DNA of 43,271 bases from an uncultured Massilimicrobiota sp. Lineage in GTDB: Bacteria > Bacillota_I > Bacilli_A > Erysipelotrichales > Coprobacillaceae. Under the pieces are notes generated by a model that ran no database searches, was not told the DNA's origin, and was given only the letters and a program-made list of their open reading frames with translations. The stretch lies in contig CALUZM010000012.1 in NCBI GenBank assembly GCA_944325245.1, positions 1 through 43,271 of the forward strand, in the 5' to 3' direction. A program made the position numbers and the translations under genes. Position 1 is the stretch's first letter; every line of letters begins with the position of its first letter. Positions 18,803 to 26,535 of the stretch are shown piece after piece.

Positions 18803-19927
18803 TTATGCATTGTCACTGACAAGTTCCACTTCTTTAGCTTCTTTATTGATGACGTCAGTTGATTTAATGACAACACCTTCATCAACAATAGCTTTGTAGA
18901 TTTCTGCGCCTTCTTCTACCAAGACACCTGGCATTAAGACAGAATCAACAACCTTAGCACCTTCACCAATATATACATTGTTGAATAAAACAGAACCTTC
19001 TACATCACCATTAACGATACAACCTTGAGTTACAAGCGAATGTTTCACTGTCGCTTCTTCTCCAATAATCTGAGGTTTACTCAATGTATCTTCAGTATAG
19101 ATTTTCCAATCTTTCTTAACATTATAAAGATCTAACTCTTTATCATCTAACAAGTCCATATTCGCTTGCCATAAACTTTCAACAGTTCCCACATCTTTCC
19201 AATAACCAGAGAATTCGTAAGCATATAATTTTTTCTTATCCTCTAACATCATTGGAATGATATTCATACCAAAGTCATGTTTACTGTTTTCATCTTTCGC
19301 ATCTTCAATTAAGTATTTTCTTAATTCCTTATAAGTAAAAATATAAATACCCATAGATGCTAATGTTGATTTTGGTTTTTCAGGTTTTTCTTCAAATTCA
19401 TAAATAGAACCATCTTTATTTGTATTCATAATACCAAAACGGCTTGCTTCTTTTAAAGAAACATTTAAAACAGCGACTGTTAAATCAGCACCTTTTTCTT
19501 TATGCGCTGCCAACATTTCAGCATAATCCATTTTATAGATATGGTCACCTGATAAAATCAAAACATATTCAGGATCATATTGATCCAAGAAGCTGATATT
19601 TTGATAAATAGCATCAGCAGTTCCTGCATACCAAGTTGCTCCTACACCCCCTCTTTCACGAGCTGGTAAGATAGCCGCTAACGAATTATTTCCATCAAGA
19701 CCCCACTTTGTTCCAGCACCAACATATGTTCCAAGTAGGACTGATTCATATTGTGTTAAAACACCTACAACATCAATTCCTGAATTTGCACAGTTACTTA
19801 AAGGAAAGTCTATAATTCTATATTTTCCTCCAAAATGTACAGCAGGTTTCGCTACTTTTGCAGTTAATGCTTCTAGACGTGTACCACGCCCTCCAGCTAA
19901 AATCATCGCAACAATTTCTTTTCCCAT
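18803..19927 (-). CDS. glgC: Glucose-1-phosphate adenylyltransferase catalytic subunit GlgC
   Basis: GlgC (374 residues) makes ADP-glucose from glucose-1-phosphate and ATP, the committed step of glycogen synthesis. The nucleotide loop [11 protein letters not shown] is at residues 8-18, followed by [20 protein letters not shown]. Further on are the [11 protein letters not shown] metal motif and the EEKPEKPKS glucose-1-phosphate motif. A C-terminal beta-helix contains hexapeptide repeats. It is first in the operon with an AGGAGG site. The leader includes a dyad ATTGTGAT-N30-ATCACAAT around the likely start of transcription. Confidence 0.97.
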   Translation of the reverse strand: MGKEIVAMILAGGRGTRLEALTAKVAKPAVHFGGKYRIIDFPLSNCANSGIDVVGVLTQYESVLLGTYVGAGTKWGLDGNNSLAAILPARERGGVGATWYAGTADAIYQNISFLDQYDPEYVLILSGDHIYKMDYAEMLAAHKEKGADLTVAVLNVSLKEASRFGIMNTNKDGSIYEFEEKPEKPKSTLASMGIYIFTYKELRKYLIEDAKDENSKHDFGMNIIPMMLEDKKKLYAYEFSGYWKDVGTVESLWQANMDLLDDKELDLYNVKKDWKIYTEDTLSKPQIIGEEATVKHSLVTQGCIVNGDVEGSVLFNNVYIGEGAKVVDSVLMPGVLVEEGAEIYKAIVDEGVVIKSTDVINKEAKEVELVSDNA

Positions 19928-19942
19928 ATTTTTTCCTCCTCA

Positions 19943-19988
19943 ATTGTGATTATGAAAGTGCTTACCTATGCTTTTATTTTATCACAAT
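19943..19988 (-). promoter_or_regulatory. glgC upstream region: extended -10 and flanking dyad
   Basis: On the minus strand ATTGTGAT (19988-19981) and ATCACAAT (19950-19943) form an inverted repeat with a 30-base centre. The first arm overlaps TGATAAAAT, an extended -10. It may be an operator or a leader hairpin; no regulator is identified. The rest of the 19928-20137 gap is very AT-rich. Confidence 0.4.
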
Positions 19989-20092
19989 CTTTTTTAAAAA
20001 AATACTATTTCATGTCAATTTAATTAAAATTTTTTATTAAATTTTTAGCCATTTCAAATATGCTTGAACTCATCAATATTTTTTAAATTGAA

Positions 20093-20120
20093 GCAACTTT
20101 TTTATTTTTTTTCATATATT
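20093..20120 (+). promoter_or_regulatory. Candidate sigma-E (sporulation) promoter of cwlJ-gerQ
   Basis: GCAACTT (20093-20099), 13 bases, CATATATT (20113-20120). The -10 fits the sigma-E consensus CATAYAHT fully; the -35 matches KMATATT in 5 of 7 positions. cwlJ is sigma-E controlled in B. subtilis, so the assignment is reasonable. Confidence 0.45.
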
Positions 20121-20137
20121 AAACAGAGGTGATTACA

Positions 20138-20560
20138 ATGTCTCCGAGAATCATACACAACGATTCTGATGTTGATTTACTGGCTCGCATTATGAAAGCA
20201 GAAGCCCTTGGTGAAGGCGAAGAAGGCATGCTGATGGTTGGCAATGTCGTCGTTAATCGTGTTGTTGCAAACTGTGATGTCTTTAGAAACACACGTACCA
20301 TTTCTGAAGTTGTTTATCAAAAAAATGCCTTCTCCGGTGTGGGACAGCCTTTATTTAACCAACCTGTCAACGCCAAAGAAAAAGAGCTGGCATTACGTAA
20401 TATTGATGGCTATCGTATTGAGCCAGCAACGAACGCTCTCTGGTTTAAAAATCCCGGCAACAATGTCTCCTGTCCTCAACAATTCTATGGTGAATTAAGT
20501 GGACGTTATAAGAATCATTGTTTTTATGCCCCAGGTGCAAAATTAAATTGTGACTTATAG
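20138..20560 (+). CDS. cwlJ: Cell wall hydrolase CwlJ/SleB family (spore cortex lytic)
   Basis: A 140-residue protein consisting of one SleB/CwlJ-type hydrolase domain, with the probable catalytic Glu22 in IMKAEALGEGEEGMLMVGNV and the conserved NVVVNRV that follows. The middle part has the family pattern of sites near FSGVGQPLF and NALWFKNPG. There is no signal peptide or peptidoglycan-binding domain, which points to CwlJ rather than SleB; CwlJ is deposited at the coat/cortex interface and degrades cortex during germination. ATG 20138 has an AGAGGTGA site, better than the GTG at 20129. gerQ follows after 9 bases. Confidence 0.9.
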   Translation: MSPRIIHNDSDVDLLARIMKAEALGEGEEGMLMVGNVVVNRVVANCDVFRNTRTISEVVYQKNAFSGVGQPLFNQPVNAKEKELALRNIDGYRIEPATNALWFKNPGNNVSCPQQFYGELSGRYKNHCFYAPGAKLNCDL

Positions 20561-20569
20561 GAGGAGTAT

Positions 20570-20872
20570 ATGGATACAAATAATCAAACACCCGTTCCCG
20601 GATCTCAGACTTCATCTTTACCAACACCTATCTCTGAACAGACTTATCTGGAAAATATTTTACGTTTAAATGTTGGTAAACTAGGTACTTTTTATTTTAC
20701 TTATACTGGCAGTGATGACTGGCGTGATCGTGTCTACAAAGGTATCATTGAACAGGTAGGTAGAGATCATTTTGTTGTGAGAGATCCTAAAAATCAAAAG
20801 TATTATATTTTTCAATTTGTTTATTTCGTTTGGGCAGAATTTGATGAACCAATTAACTTCAATACACGATAA
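20570..20872 (+). CDS. gerQ: Spore coat protein GerQ
   Basis: A 100-residue protein matching GerQ (YwdL), the coat protein needed to hold CwlJ in the spore. After a Pro/Thr/Gln-rich N-terminus of about 25 residues, the conserved domain reads YLENILRLNVGKLGTFYFTYTG, then IEQVGRDHFVVRDPKNQKYYIF and VYFVWAEFDEPI. Lysines in the GerQ N-terminus are crosslinked by transglutaminase in Bacillus; this N-terminus has almost none. AGGAGGAG precedes the start. The direct cwlJ-gerQ pairing supports both names. Confidence 0.93.
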   Translation: MDTNNQTPVPGSQTSSLPTPISEQTYLENILRLNVGKLGTFYFTYTGSDDWRDRVYKGIIEQVGRDHFVVRDPKNQKYYIFQFVYFVWAEFDEPINFNTR

Positions 20873-20900
20873 AAGGGAAACATACGCATTTCCCTTTTAT
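20871..20900. terminator. Bidirectional terminator between gerQ and folC
   Basis: AAAAGGGAAA (20871-20880), an 8-base loop and TTTCCCTTTT (20889-20898). The 10-bp stem has T on the plus strand and T-rich ends on the minus strand, serving the convergent gerQ and folC genes. Confidence 0.88.
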
Positions 20901-20903
20901 AAT

Positions 20904-22118
20904 CTATTTTTCTTCTTTTTGTAATTCAATCAAATGTTTTCGCACTTTCGAAATAAAATGAAGTGATCCTGTCACCACAATATGCTGTTTTTTAATATAA
21001 GCCGTCTGCAGGGCTTCTGTATAGCTTTTGACAATCGTCATATGAGGTCGTGGCTGAATTGTCGCAAGATCAATTGCTCTTTCATCCTGGAATGTTGTTA
21101 TATAGACATGATAACCTGCTTTTAACATTTCATCCAGCATTTCATCAACATCACGATCATTAAGACATGAGAACACAATAGCCACATTCTTTTCTTTTTT
21201 GACTCTTAACGTCTGCAACAAAGCCTGAATACCAGGCATATTATGGGCACCATCTATATCAACCTGCACATCATGATAAGGCAATGTTTCATAGCGCCCC
21301 TTCCATGCAGCATGTTCAACTGCAGGCGTTGTAACTAAAGGATCCAGTTTAATCAGTTTAGAAGCAATCGTTAAAGCCAATCGTGCATTCGTCACCTGAT
21401 AGATACCTTGATTTTCCAGTGTAAAAGCCATATCACGATATCTAAAATGGAATGGATAACGAGAGACCTGATATTCTGGCACAACATACATAATGGCTCC
21501 CATTGCATCGCATTGTTCTTGAAAACGTGCTAAAATCGTTCCTTTGGTTTCACTAGTAATAAACATCTGATTAGGTTTGATAATTCCCATCTTTTCATTA
21601 ATGATATCATAAATATCTCCCAGCTGTTTTTGATGGTCAAGACCAATATTTGTGATAGCACTGACAATAGGATCAATCACATTTGTCTTGTCATTTTGAC
21701 CACCAATTCCTGTTTCAATAATACGATAATCTAAATCCAAAGACTGGAAATAAGCCAGCATAATCAAGACATCAATCTCAAACATAGATAACTGATCTTC
21801 TTCAATAACGGTATAGTACTGATTCAGATATTTCAGTAAATCTTCATCACTGATAGGAACATCATCCACACGAATACGATCATTATGACAAATCAAATAA
21901 GGTGAAGTAAAAGTCCCAACTTTATATCCATGAGCATTTAAAATACTTCTTAAATAATTAACAGTTGAACCTTTTCCATTTGTTCCAGCAATATGAATCA
22001 TATTCTTTTGTTTCATAAGAATATGGCATTTATTTAAAGTTTCTCTAAACTGATCAATTGTTCTTTTGCTTCTTTTTGATTCAATATATGCAATAGCTTC
22101 ATCAATATCAGTAAACAT
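20904..22118 (-). CDS. folC: Folylpolyglutamate synthase / dihydrofolate synthase
   Basis: FolC (404 residues) adds glutamate to folates and may make dihydrofolate from dihydropteroate. The Mur-ligase-type P-loop GTNGKGST is at residues 45-52. Further motifs are the YRIIETGIGGQNDKTNV segment and, in the C-terminal domain, VDIDGAHNMPGIQAL. The frame is open 5 codons upstream, but ATG 22118 overlaps the ung stop as TAATG and has GGAGG 8 bases upstream, so I use it. It is last in the long minus-strand series and ends at the shared terminator. Confidence 0.95.
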   Translation of the reverse strand: MFTDIDEAIAYIESKRSKRTIDQFRETLNKCHILMKQKNMIHIAGTNGKGSTVNYLRSILNAHGYKVGTFTSPYLICHNDRIRVDDVPISDEDLLKYLNQYYTVIEEDQLSMFEIDVLIMLAYFQSLDLDYRIIETGIGGQNDKTNVIDPIVSAITNIGLDHQKQLGDIYDIINEKMGIIKPNQMFITSETKGTILARFQEQCDAMGAIMYVVPEYQVSRYPFHFRYRDMAFTLENQGIYQVTNARLALTIASKLIKLDPLVTTPAVEHAAWKGRYETLPYHDVQVDIDGAHNMPGIQALLQTLRVKKEKNVAIVFSCLNDRDVDEMLDEMLKAGYHVYITTFQDERAIDLATIQPRPHMTIVKSYTEALQTAYIKKQHIVVTGSLHFISKVRKHLIELQKEEK

Positions 22119-22771
22119 TAGCGAATCCTCCAATCTATAGGTTCAATTCCTTGGCTGATTAAAAACTGATTTGTACGTGAGAATGGTTTAGAGCCAAAAA
22201 AGCCACGATAAGCAGATAAAGGTGAAGGATGAGGACTTGTAATAATACAATGCTTTGATGAATCAATCATTTTTGCTTTATCAATAGCCTGTCTTCCCCA
22301 TAAAATAAAAACTAAAGGTTTTTCTCTTTGATTTAATGCTTCAATAATATGATTAGTAAATATTTCCCATCCTTTTTCTTTATGAGAATTAGCACGATGT
22401 GCCTGCACTGTTAAAACAGTATTCAATAAAAGAACACCTTGATGTGCCCAAGCCGATAAATCGCCATGCGATGGAATATCAATACCCACATCATCATGAG
22501 CTTCTTTATATATGTTCACAAGACTTGGAGGAATCTGAACTCCCTTGGCAACACTAAATGCCAAGCCATTTGCCTGATTTTCTTCATGATAAGGATCTTG
22601 TCCAATAATAACAACCTTAATATCATCATAATCCTGAAAGTTAAAGCAATGAAAAATACGATTGCGTGGTGGATAGACTGTATGTATCTGATATTCATGA
22701 TTCACAAATGCTTCCAGCTGTTTATAATACGGAAGCTCTCGTTCATGGTTAATAATTGTTTTAAAATCCAT
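22118..22771 (-). CDS. ung: Uracil-DNA glycosylase
   Basis: Family 1 UDG (217 residues) removes uracil from DNA. The catalytic motif GQDPYH is at residues 57-62 with Asp59 as the general base, followed by NGLAFSV. The DNA-intercalation motif SPHPSPLSAYRGFFGSKPFS is near residue 180. The length is normal. It overlaps the preceding Cof gene and the following folC by TAATG at both ends, so the three genes are probably translated in a coupled way. Confidence 0.97.
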   Translation of the reverse strand: MDFKTIINHERELPYYKQLEAFVNHEYQIHTVYPPRNRIFHCFNFQDYDDIKVVIIGQDPYHEENQANGLAFSVAKGVQIPPSLVNIYKEAHDDVGIDIPSHGDLSAWAHQGVLLLNTVLTVQAHRANSHKEKGWEIFTNHIIEALNQREKPLVFILWGRQAIDKAKMIDSSKHCIITSPHPSPLSAYRGFFGSKPFSRTNQFLISQGIEPIDWRIR

Positions 22772-23592
22772 TATAAAATAAACCTTTCTACAATTTCAGC
22801 AATAACCCCTTGATTATTATCAGCTTCCGTAACGATATCACATGCTTTTTTCACATCATCCACCGCATTTGCCGCAGCCACTGATAAACCAGCTACTTTT
22901 AACATCGGTAAATCATTATAATTATCTCCCACAGCAATACATTCAGACAAATCAACACCAATAATTTCCGCCAAATGCTTCAATCCTTGTCCTTTATCCA
23001 CACCAATCTTATTAAACTCCATATAACGATTTGATGAATAGCTAACAGCACATGTTCCCTTCACAATATCCTGCATCTGAGGTTCAAGACTCATCAAATA
23101 AGGCACATCAACATTTTGGTAGAGAATTTTAGAAATAGGAACATCCTTTAAAAAGTCCATAGAATTCTCTTCCATAATTTCACATTCAACCTTTTGATCA
23201 TGAATTCTCTGTGCTTCAGATTCAGATAAATTAAAAACATAAACTTTATCCTTTGTATAAATGTGCTGACAAACATCCTGATGTAATCCAAATTCAAAAA
23301 TCTCTTTTGTTTTTTCAAAAGATAATCCTTCAAAATATAAAAGTTGATTATTTTTATTTTCTGTTAAAGCTCCACCATTAAAAGACAAAACATATTCTTT
23401 TTCAACATCATATAATCCCAGCAATTTTAAATCACGTTGGATAGACATAAACCCACGTCCTGTTGCTGGTACAAATTTCACACCTTTTTCTTTTGCTTTT
23501 TTAATCAAATCAATATTTCTTTGACAAATTACATGCTGATCATTCAATAGAGTCTCATCCATATCACTTGCGATTACCTTATATTTCATCAT
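22771..23592 (-). CDS. Cof-type HAD-IIB phosphatase (copy 1 of tandem pair)
   Basis: A 273-residue haloacid-dehalogenase hydrolase. Motif I is SDMDETLL at about residues 9-16 (nucleophile Asp and acid/base Asp), motif II FVPATGRG with a conserved Thr, and motifs III/IV VDKGQGLKHLAEIIG and AVGDNYNDLPML. The cap is of the C2B type, as in sugar-phosphate or FMN phosphatases; the substrate cannot be told. It overlaps the neighbouring paralogue by 14 bases, has an AGGAGATA site, and overlaps ung by TAATG. Confidence 0.9.
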   Translation of the reverse strand: MMKYKVIASDMDETLLNDQHVICQRNIDLIKKAKEKGVKFVPATGRGFMSIQRDLKLLGLYDVEKEYVLSFNGGALTENKNNQLLYFEGLSFEKTKEIFEFGLHQDVCQHIYTKDKVYVFNLSESEAQRIHDQKVECEIMEENSMDFLKDVPISKILYQNVDVPYLMSLEPQMQDIVKGTCAVSYSSNRYMEFNKIGVDKGQGLKHLAEIIGVDLSECIAVGDNYNDLPMLKVAGLSVAAANAVDDVKKACDIVTEADNNQGVIAEIVERFIL

Positions 23593-24409
23593 GACTATCT
23601 CCTCTCAAAATAAACTTTTCAATAACTTCCTTGACCGCTCCCTGATCATAATCCACTTCAGTCACATAATCAGCCTGCGCTTTAATATCATCATGCGCTC
23701 CTGCAACACAAACGCCTAAACCAGCTTCCTGAAGCATAGAAATATCATTATAATTATCTCCAATTGCAATCACATCTTGACAATCAATATGTAAATAATC
23801 AGCCAGCCATTTGAGCGCTGCACCTTTGCTAACCCCTAAAGGATTAAACTCTAAGTAACGATAAGATGAATAGCTGATTGAAAATTGCTTTTTAATATCT
23901 TCTGGCAAATCTTTTTCGACACACTTTAAATAATCCATATCAGGTTTAACATATAAAAACTTCGCAATCTTTTCATTTTTTAAAAAATCAATATAATCAT
24001 CATCTATCACTGAAAACGCCGCTTTTTGAGCTGTTTTTCTTGCAATCTCTGTGGGATCTGCTTTAAATAAATAACAATGATCTAATGTAAAAATCATAAT
24101 ACATACATCATAATTTTTCCCTAAATCAAAAAGTTGTTGTGCCTGCGCAAAAGTCAATCCCTGAAAAGATAATATTTTCGCATTCTGATTTTCTACAATC
24201 AAACCACCATTAAAACATATTGAATATTCATGCGCTTTTTGAGACGTTCCTATTTCTTTGAGAATCTCTTCAATCATAGGAAATGAACGTCCTGTCGCTG
24301 GAACAAATTTGACATTCTGAAGTTGTTTGATAGCTTCCTGATTAAACTTAGGAACATGATGATGAACCAATAATGTTTCATCTAAATCGGATAAAATCAT
24401 ACGATACAT
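23579..24409 (-). CDS. Cof-type HAD-IIB phosphatase (copy 2 of tandem pair)
   Basis: A 276-residue HAD hydrolase. Motif I SDLDETLL is at about residues 6-13, motif II FVPATGRS, and the C-terminal motifs VSKGAALKWLADYL and AIGDNYNDISML. It is clearly related along its full length to the next gene (shared SISYSS-RY-EFN and NYND blocks), so the two arose by tandem duplication. The frame is open 27 codons upstream inside the esterase gene, but ATG 24409 has GGGGAGGA at the right distance, one base after the esterase stop. The substrate is unknown. Confidence 0.9.
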   Translation of the reverse strand: MYRMILSDLDETLLVHHHVPKFNQEAIKQLQNVKFVPATGRSFPMIEEILKEIGTSQKAHEYSICFNGGLIVENQNAKILSFQGLTFAQAQQLFDLGKNYDVCIMIFTLDHCYLFKADPTEIARKTAQKAAFSVIDDDYIDFLKNEKIAKFLYVKPDMDYLKCVEKDLPEDIKKQFSISYSSYRYLEFNPLGVSKGAALKWLADYLHIDCQDVIAIGDNYNDISMLQEAGLGVCVAGAHDDIKAQADYVTEVDYDQGAVKEVIEKFILRGDSHDEI

Positions 24410-24410
24410 A

Positions 24411-25193
24411 CTATTCCTCCCCATACAAAAATGCCATGAATAAAGGCACTCTTTGACGCCATTCACTTTCATTATGATGGGCACCTGCAAAATAGTGCAT
24501 CTCTAAGTTTTGAACTTTAGGAAGCAGTTGTTCATAAATCATCTGATTACTTTCTATGTACCATTGATTAATCACTTCATCGTCTCCACTTTCAAATTCT
24601 CCTAAATCTAGATAGAAACGATTTTGGCTCTGATATTCATGATGTTGAATCACATCTTTAAATTCATCAACATAAAACCAGAAAGCCGTTGATAAAGCAG
24701 CACACTTTACGAAAACTTCAGGATATTGAAAGGCAGCATAAGCACTAATAACTCCTCCCATAGAGCTTCCAACAATCCCGGTATTATTCTTTTGCGTACG
24801 AAAGCGACGATCAATGTAAGGCTTGAGTTCATCTTTAAGCCAGTCAATATAAACTTGACCTTCCCCACCAATAATGAAACCCTTTTGTCCAGTTTCTTGA
24901 AACGAAAGTTCTTCATTAATAGGCCATGGTCCATATTCATCCATACGTTTAAAACCTTCTTCATTACAGGGAATAGCCACCAAAATAATATCCATCTTCG
25001 TTTTTTTGACATATTCTAAAAAGCCCCAGCTGATACCACTGTATGATGTTGCATCAAAAAAAGCATTTTGTCCATCCTGAATATACAAGACTGGATAATC
25101 TTTATTTTGTTGATAATAATCATCTGGCAAATAGACCGTAATTTCTCGTTTTCTTTCTAATGCCTTTATCGGAAAACTAAACGAAATAAACAT
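24411..25193 (-). CDS. Putative esterase, alpha/beta hydrolase (esterase D/Fes type)
   Basis: A 260-residue protein of the putative-esterase family that includes S-formylglutathione hydrolase and enterochelin esterase. The nucleophile elbow is GSSMGG with Ser144; the strand before it starts YPVLYIQDGQNAFFD, and a late His lies in FAGAHHNESEW (about residue 240), followed by the typical WRQRVPLFMAFL. No signal peptide, so cytoplasmic. The AAAGGAGG site is strong. It lies just after the divIC terminator and directly before the Cof pair. The substrate is unknown. Confidence 0.85.
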   Translation of the reverse strand: MFISFSFPIKALERKREITVYLPDDYYQQNKDYPVLYIQDGQNAFFDATSYSGISWGFLEYVKKTKMDIILVAIPCNEEGFKRMDEYGPWPINEELSFQETGQKGFIIGGEGQVYIDWLKDELKPYIDRRFRTQKNNTGIVGSSMGGVISAYAAFQYPEVFVKCAALSTAFWFYVDEFKDVIQHHEYQSQNRFYLDLGEFESGDDEVINQWYIESNQMIYEQLLPKVQNLEMHYFAGAHHNESEWRQRVPLFMAFLYGEE

Positions 25194-25214
25194 TGAACAA
25201 CCTCCTTTGTATAA

Positions 25215-25241
25215 GACAAAAAAATAAGCGCAAGCTTATTT
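25215..25241 (-). terminator. Terminator after divIC
   Basis: The minus strand has AAATAAGC, a 4-base loop, GCTTATTT and a run of T (25224-25218). The divIC stop codon lies inside the 5' arm. It separates the sporulation/division genes from the esterase. Confidence 0.75.
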
Positions 25242-25529
25242 CTCTGTTTCTGGTAATTTCACAACTTCTTCTCCATCCTCAGGAAAGATATACTGTTCTC
25301 TAGCGTATCTGGCAACATAATCGTCATCACTAAGCAACTCTACTTCTTCTGACAATTCCTGCTTTTCTTTCTCTAGTTCTGCTTTTCTTTCTTGTAATTG
25401 TGTCAACTGTTGCTTTTGTCCAACTACGCGATAAGCATTCACCCCAAGTGTATAGATAAGCAATGCAGAAATACCAATATAGATGAATCCTAAAAATTTT
25501 TTATATCTTGGTGTTTTCTTTTTTGCCAT
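25236..25529 (-). CDS. divIC: Septum formation initiator DivIC (FtsL/DivIC family)
   Basis: A 97-residue single-pass membrane protein: a basic N-terminus (MAKKKTPRYKKF), one transmembrane helix at about residues 13-32 and then a heptad-rich coiled coil (LQERKAELEKEKQELSEEVELL). The DDDYVARYAREQYIFPEDGEEV segment is the DivIC/FtsB signature. It forms part of the DivIB-DivIC-FtsL subcomplex that activates septal peptidoglycan synthesis. Its start lies 40 bases inside yabQ, and the position after yabQ is as in B. subtilis. Confidence 0.92.
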   Translation of the reverse strand: MAKKKTPRYKKFLGFIYIGISALLIYTLGVNAYRVVGQKQQLTQLQERKAELEKEKQELSEEVELLSDDDYVARYAREQYIFPEDGEEVVKLPETEK

Positions 25530-25912
25530 TTTTTCTTCATCCTTCCTATTCTTTTTTGTATTATACCATTAATATAACGAAAAAAGAAGATAAAAGGTGA
25601 GAATATTCTTTTGAAAATACGAATCATTTTTTCTAAATACCACAAAACATAATAGGCATAATAATGACAATAAAACACATATCCTAAAAAAACAAAAATA
25701 AAAAAATACAACCTCAAAATACCTTCATTAAAGAAAACCAATCCATAAAAATAAAGAACACCAAATGTCATAGCAATAAAAACCTGCAAGATACATCTAA
25801 TCAACGATGGTATTTTATACAATAATCGATTCACAATATGATAAACACCTGTCATCACAAAACCAAACAGAAAAGAGTAAAACAGGCATTGAAACTGTGT
25901 TATTAATGACAT
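25490..25912 (-). CDS. yabQ: Spore cortex biosynthesis protein YabQ
   Basis: A 140-residue membrane protein with about four hydrophobic segments (roughly residues 4-25, 37-58, 63-80 and 82-95) and a basic, cytoplasmic C-terminus (KRIGRMKKKWQKRKHQD). This layout and the place between yabP and divIC match YabQ, a mother-cell membrane protein needed for cortex formation. The start overlaps the yabP stop as TAATG. Sequence conservation in YabQ is low, so context carries much of the weight. Confidence 0.85.
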   Translation of the reverse strand: MSLITQFQCLFYSFLFGFVMTGVYHIVNRLLYKIPSLIRCILQVFIAMTFGVLYFYGLVFFNEGILRLYFFIFVFLGYVFYCHYYAYYVLWYLEKMIRIFKRIFSPFIFFFRYINGIIQKRIGRMKKKWQKRKHQDIKNF

Positions 25913-26208
25913 TATTTCAACAATTTATTAAAGACTTTTTCTTTAGGATGAACTTTCTTTTTATGATCAGAGACATAACTGATACTATCAATATTTCCTT
26001 TGATACTGACTTCATTTTGATCCTGATCTAATCGTACCAGCGTAAGTTCACTTCCTGTGATATTGAGATAACCTAGCGATGTTTCAATCAGGAATTCATA
26101 AGCATCAAAACTTTCAATCTTCTTAACACCTGTTAATTCTAAAGTCTTACGATCCTTTAAACATACATGATGATAAGGTGTCTGTTCAAAATGTAAACTA
26201 TTATCCAT
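25912..26208 (-). CDS. yabP: Sporulation protein YabP
   Basis: A 98-residue YabP-family protein. The domain pattern is visible as HHVCLKDRKTLELTGVKKIESFDAYEFLIETSLGYLNITGSELTLVRLD, then a strand pattern EVSIKGNIDSISYVSD. YabP is made in the mother cell and is needed for spore cortex or coat assembly in B. subtilis. ATG 26208 has AGGAGGG 7 bases upstream; the TTG two codons earlier is less likely. A terminator after rqcP and a candidate sigma-E promoter lie just upstream, so yabP-yabQ-divIC may form a separate sporulation unit. Confidence 0.93.
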   Translation of the reverse strand: MDNSLHFEQTPYHHVCLKDRKTLELTGVKKIESFDAYEFLIETSLGYLNITGSELTLVRLDQDQNEVSIKGNIDSISYVSDHKKKVHPKEKVFNKLLK

Positions 26209-26226
26209 ATCCAACCCTCCTACATC

Positions 26227-26254
26227 AACATATGCTTATTTTTCTCATTTATGC
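26227..26254 (-). promoter_or_regulatory. Candidate sigma-E promoter of yabP-yabQ
   Basis: The minus strand has GCATAAA (26254-26248), 13 bases, CATATGTT (26234-26227), close to the sigma-E pattern KMATATT / CATAYAHT. Spacing equals that of the cwlJ candidate. It lies right after the rqcP terminator. Confidence 0.4.
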
Positions 26255-26281
26255 AAAAAAAGAGATTACAATATAACCTCT
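26255..26281 (-). terminator. Terminator overlapping the end of rqcP
   Basis: The minus strand has AGAGGTTA, a 5-base loop, TAATCTCT and seven T (26261-26255). The rqcP stop codon lies in the 3' arm. One G-U pair occurs in the 8-bp stem. Confidence 0.7.
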
Positions 26282-26535
26282 TCCTTTCTTTGTTCATCAA
26301 TAATTTCATATAACATATGACTATCATCTTTCAAAACATGTTCTCTTAATTCTAATACTTTCACTGTCAAAACACTGCGACCAAATTCCACTTCAATAAT
26401 ATCTCCAATTTTAAGCTTTGTAGATGGTTTTGCAATCTTTCCATTGACTTTCACCCTTGAAGCTTCACTCATTTCTTTTGATAAAGTTCTTCTTTTAATA
26501 ATACGTGATACTTTTAAAAATTTATCTAAACGCAT
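26266..26535 (-). CDS. rqcP: S4-domain RNA-binding protein RqcP (YabO)
   Basis: An 89-residue protein that is mostly one S4 RNA-binding domain: MRLDKFLKVSRIIKRRTLSKEMSEASRVKVNGKIAKPSTKLKIGDIIEVEFG. This matches RqcP (YabO), which works with RqcH on stalled 50S subunits in ribosome rescue by alanine tailing. The gene overlaps the end of spoVT by 10 bases and its ribosome site lies within spoVT. In Bacillus yabM and yabN lie between spoVT and yabO; here they are absent. Confidence 0.93.
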   Translation of the reverse strand: MRLDKFLKVSRIIKRRTLSKEMSEASRVKVNGKIAKPSTKLKIGDIIEVEFGRSVLTVKVLELREHVLKDDSHMLYEIIDEQRKEEVIL

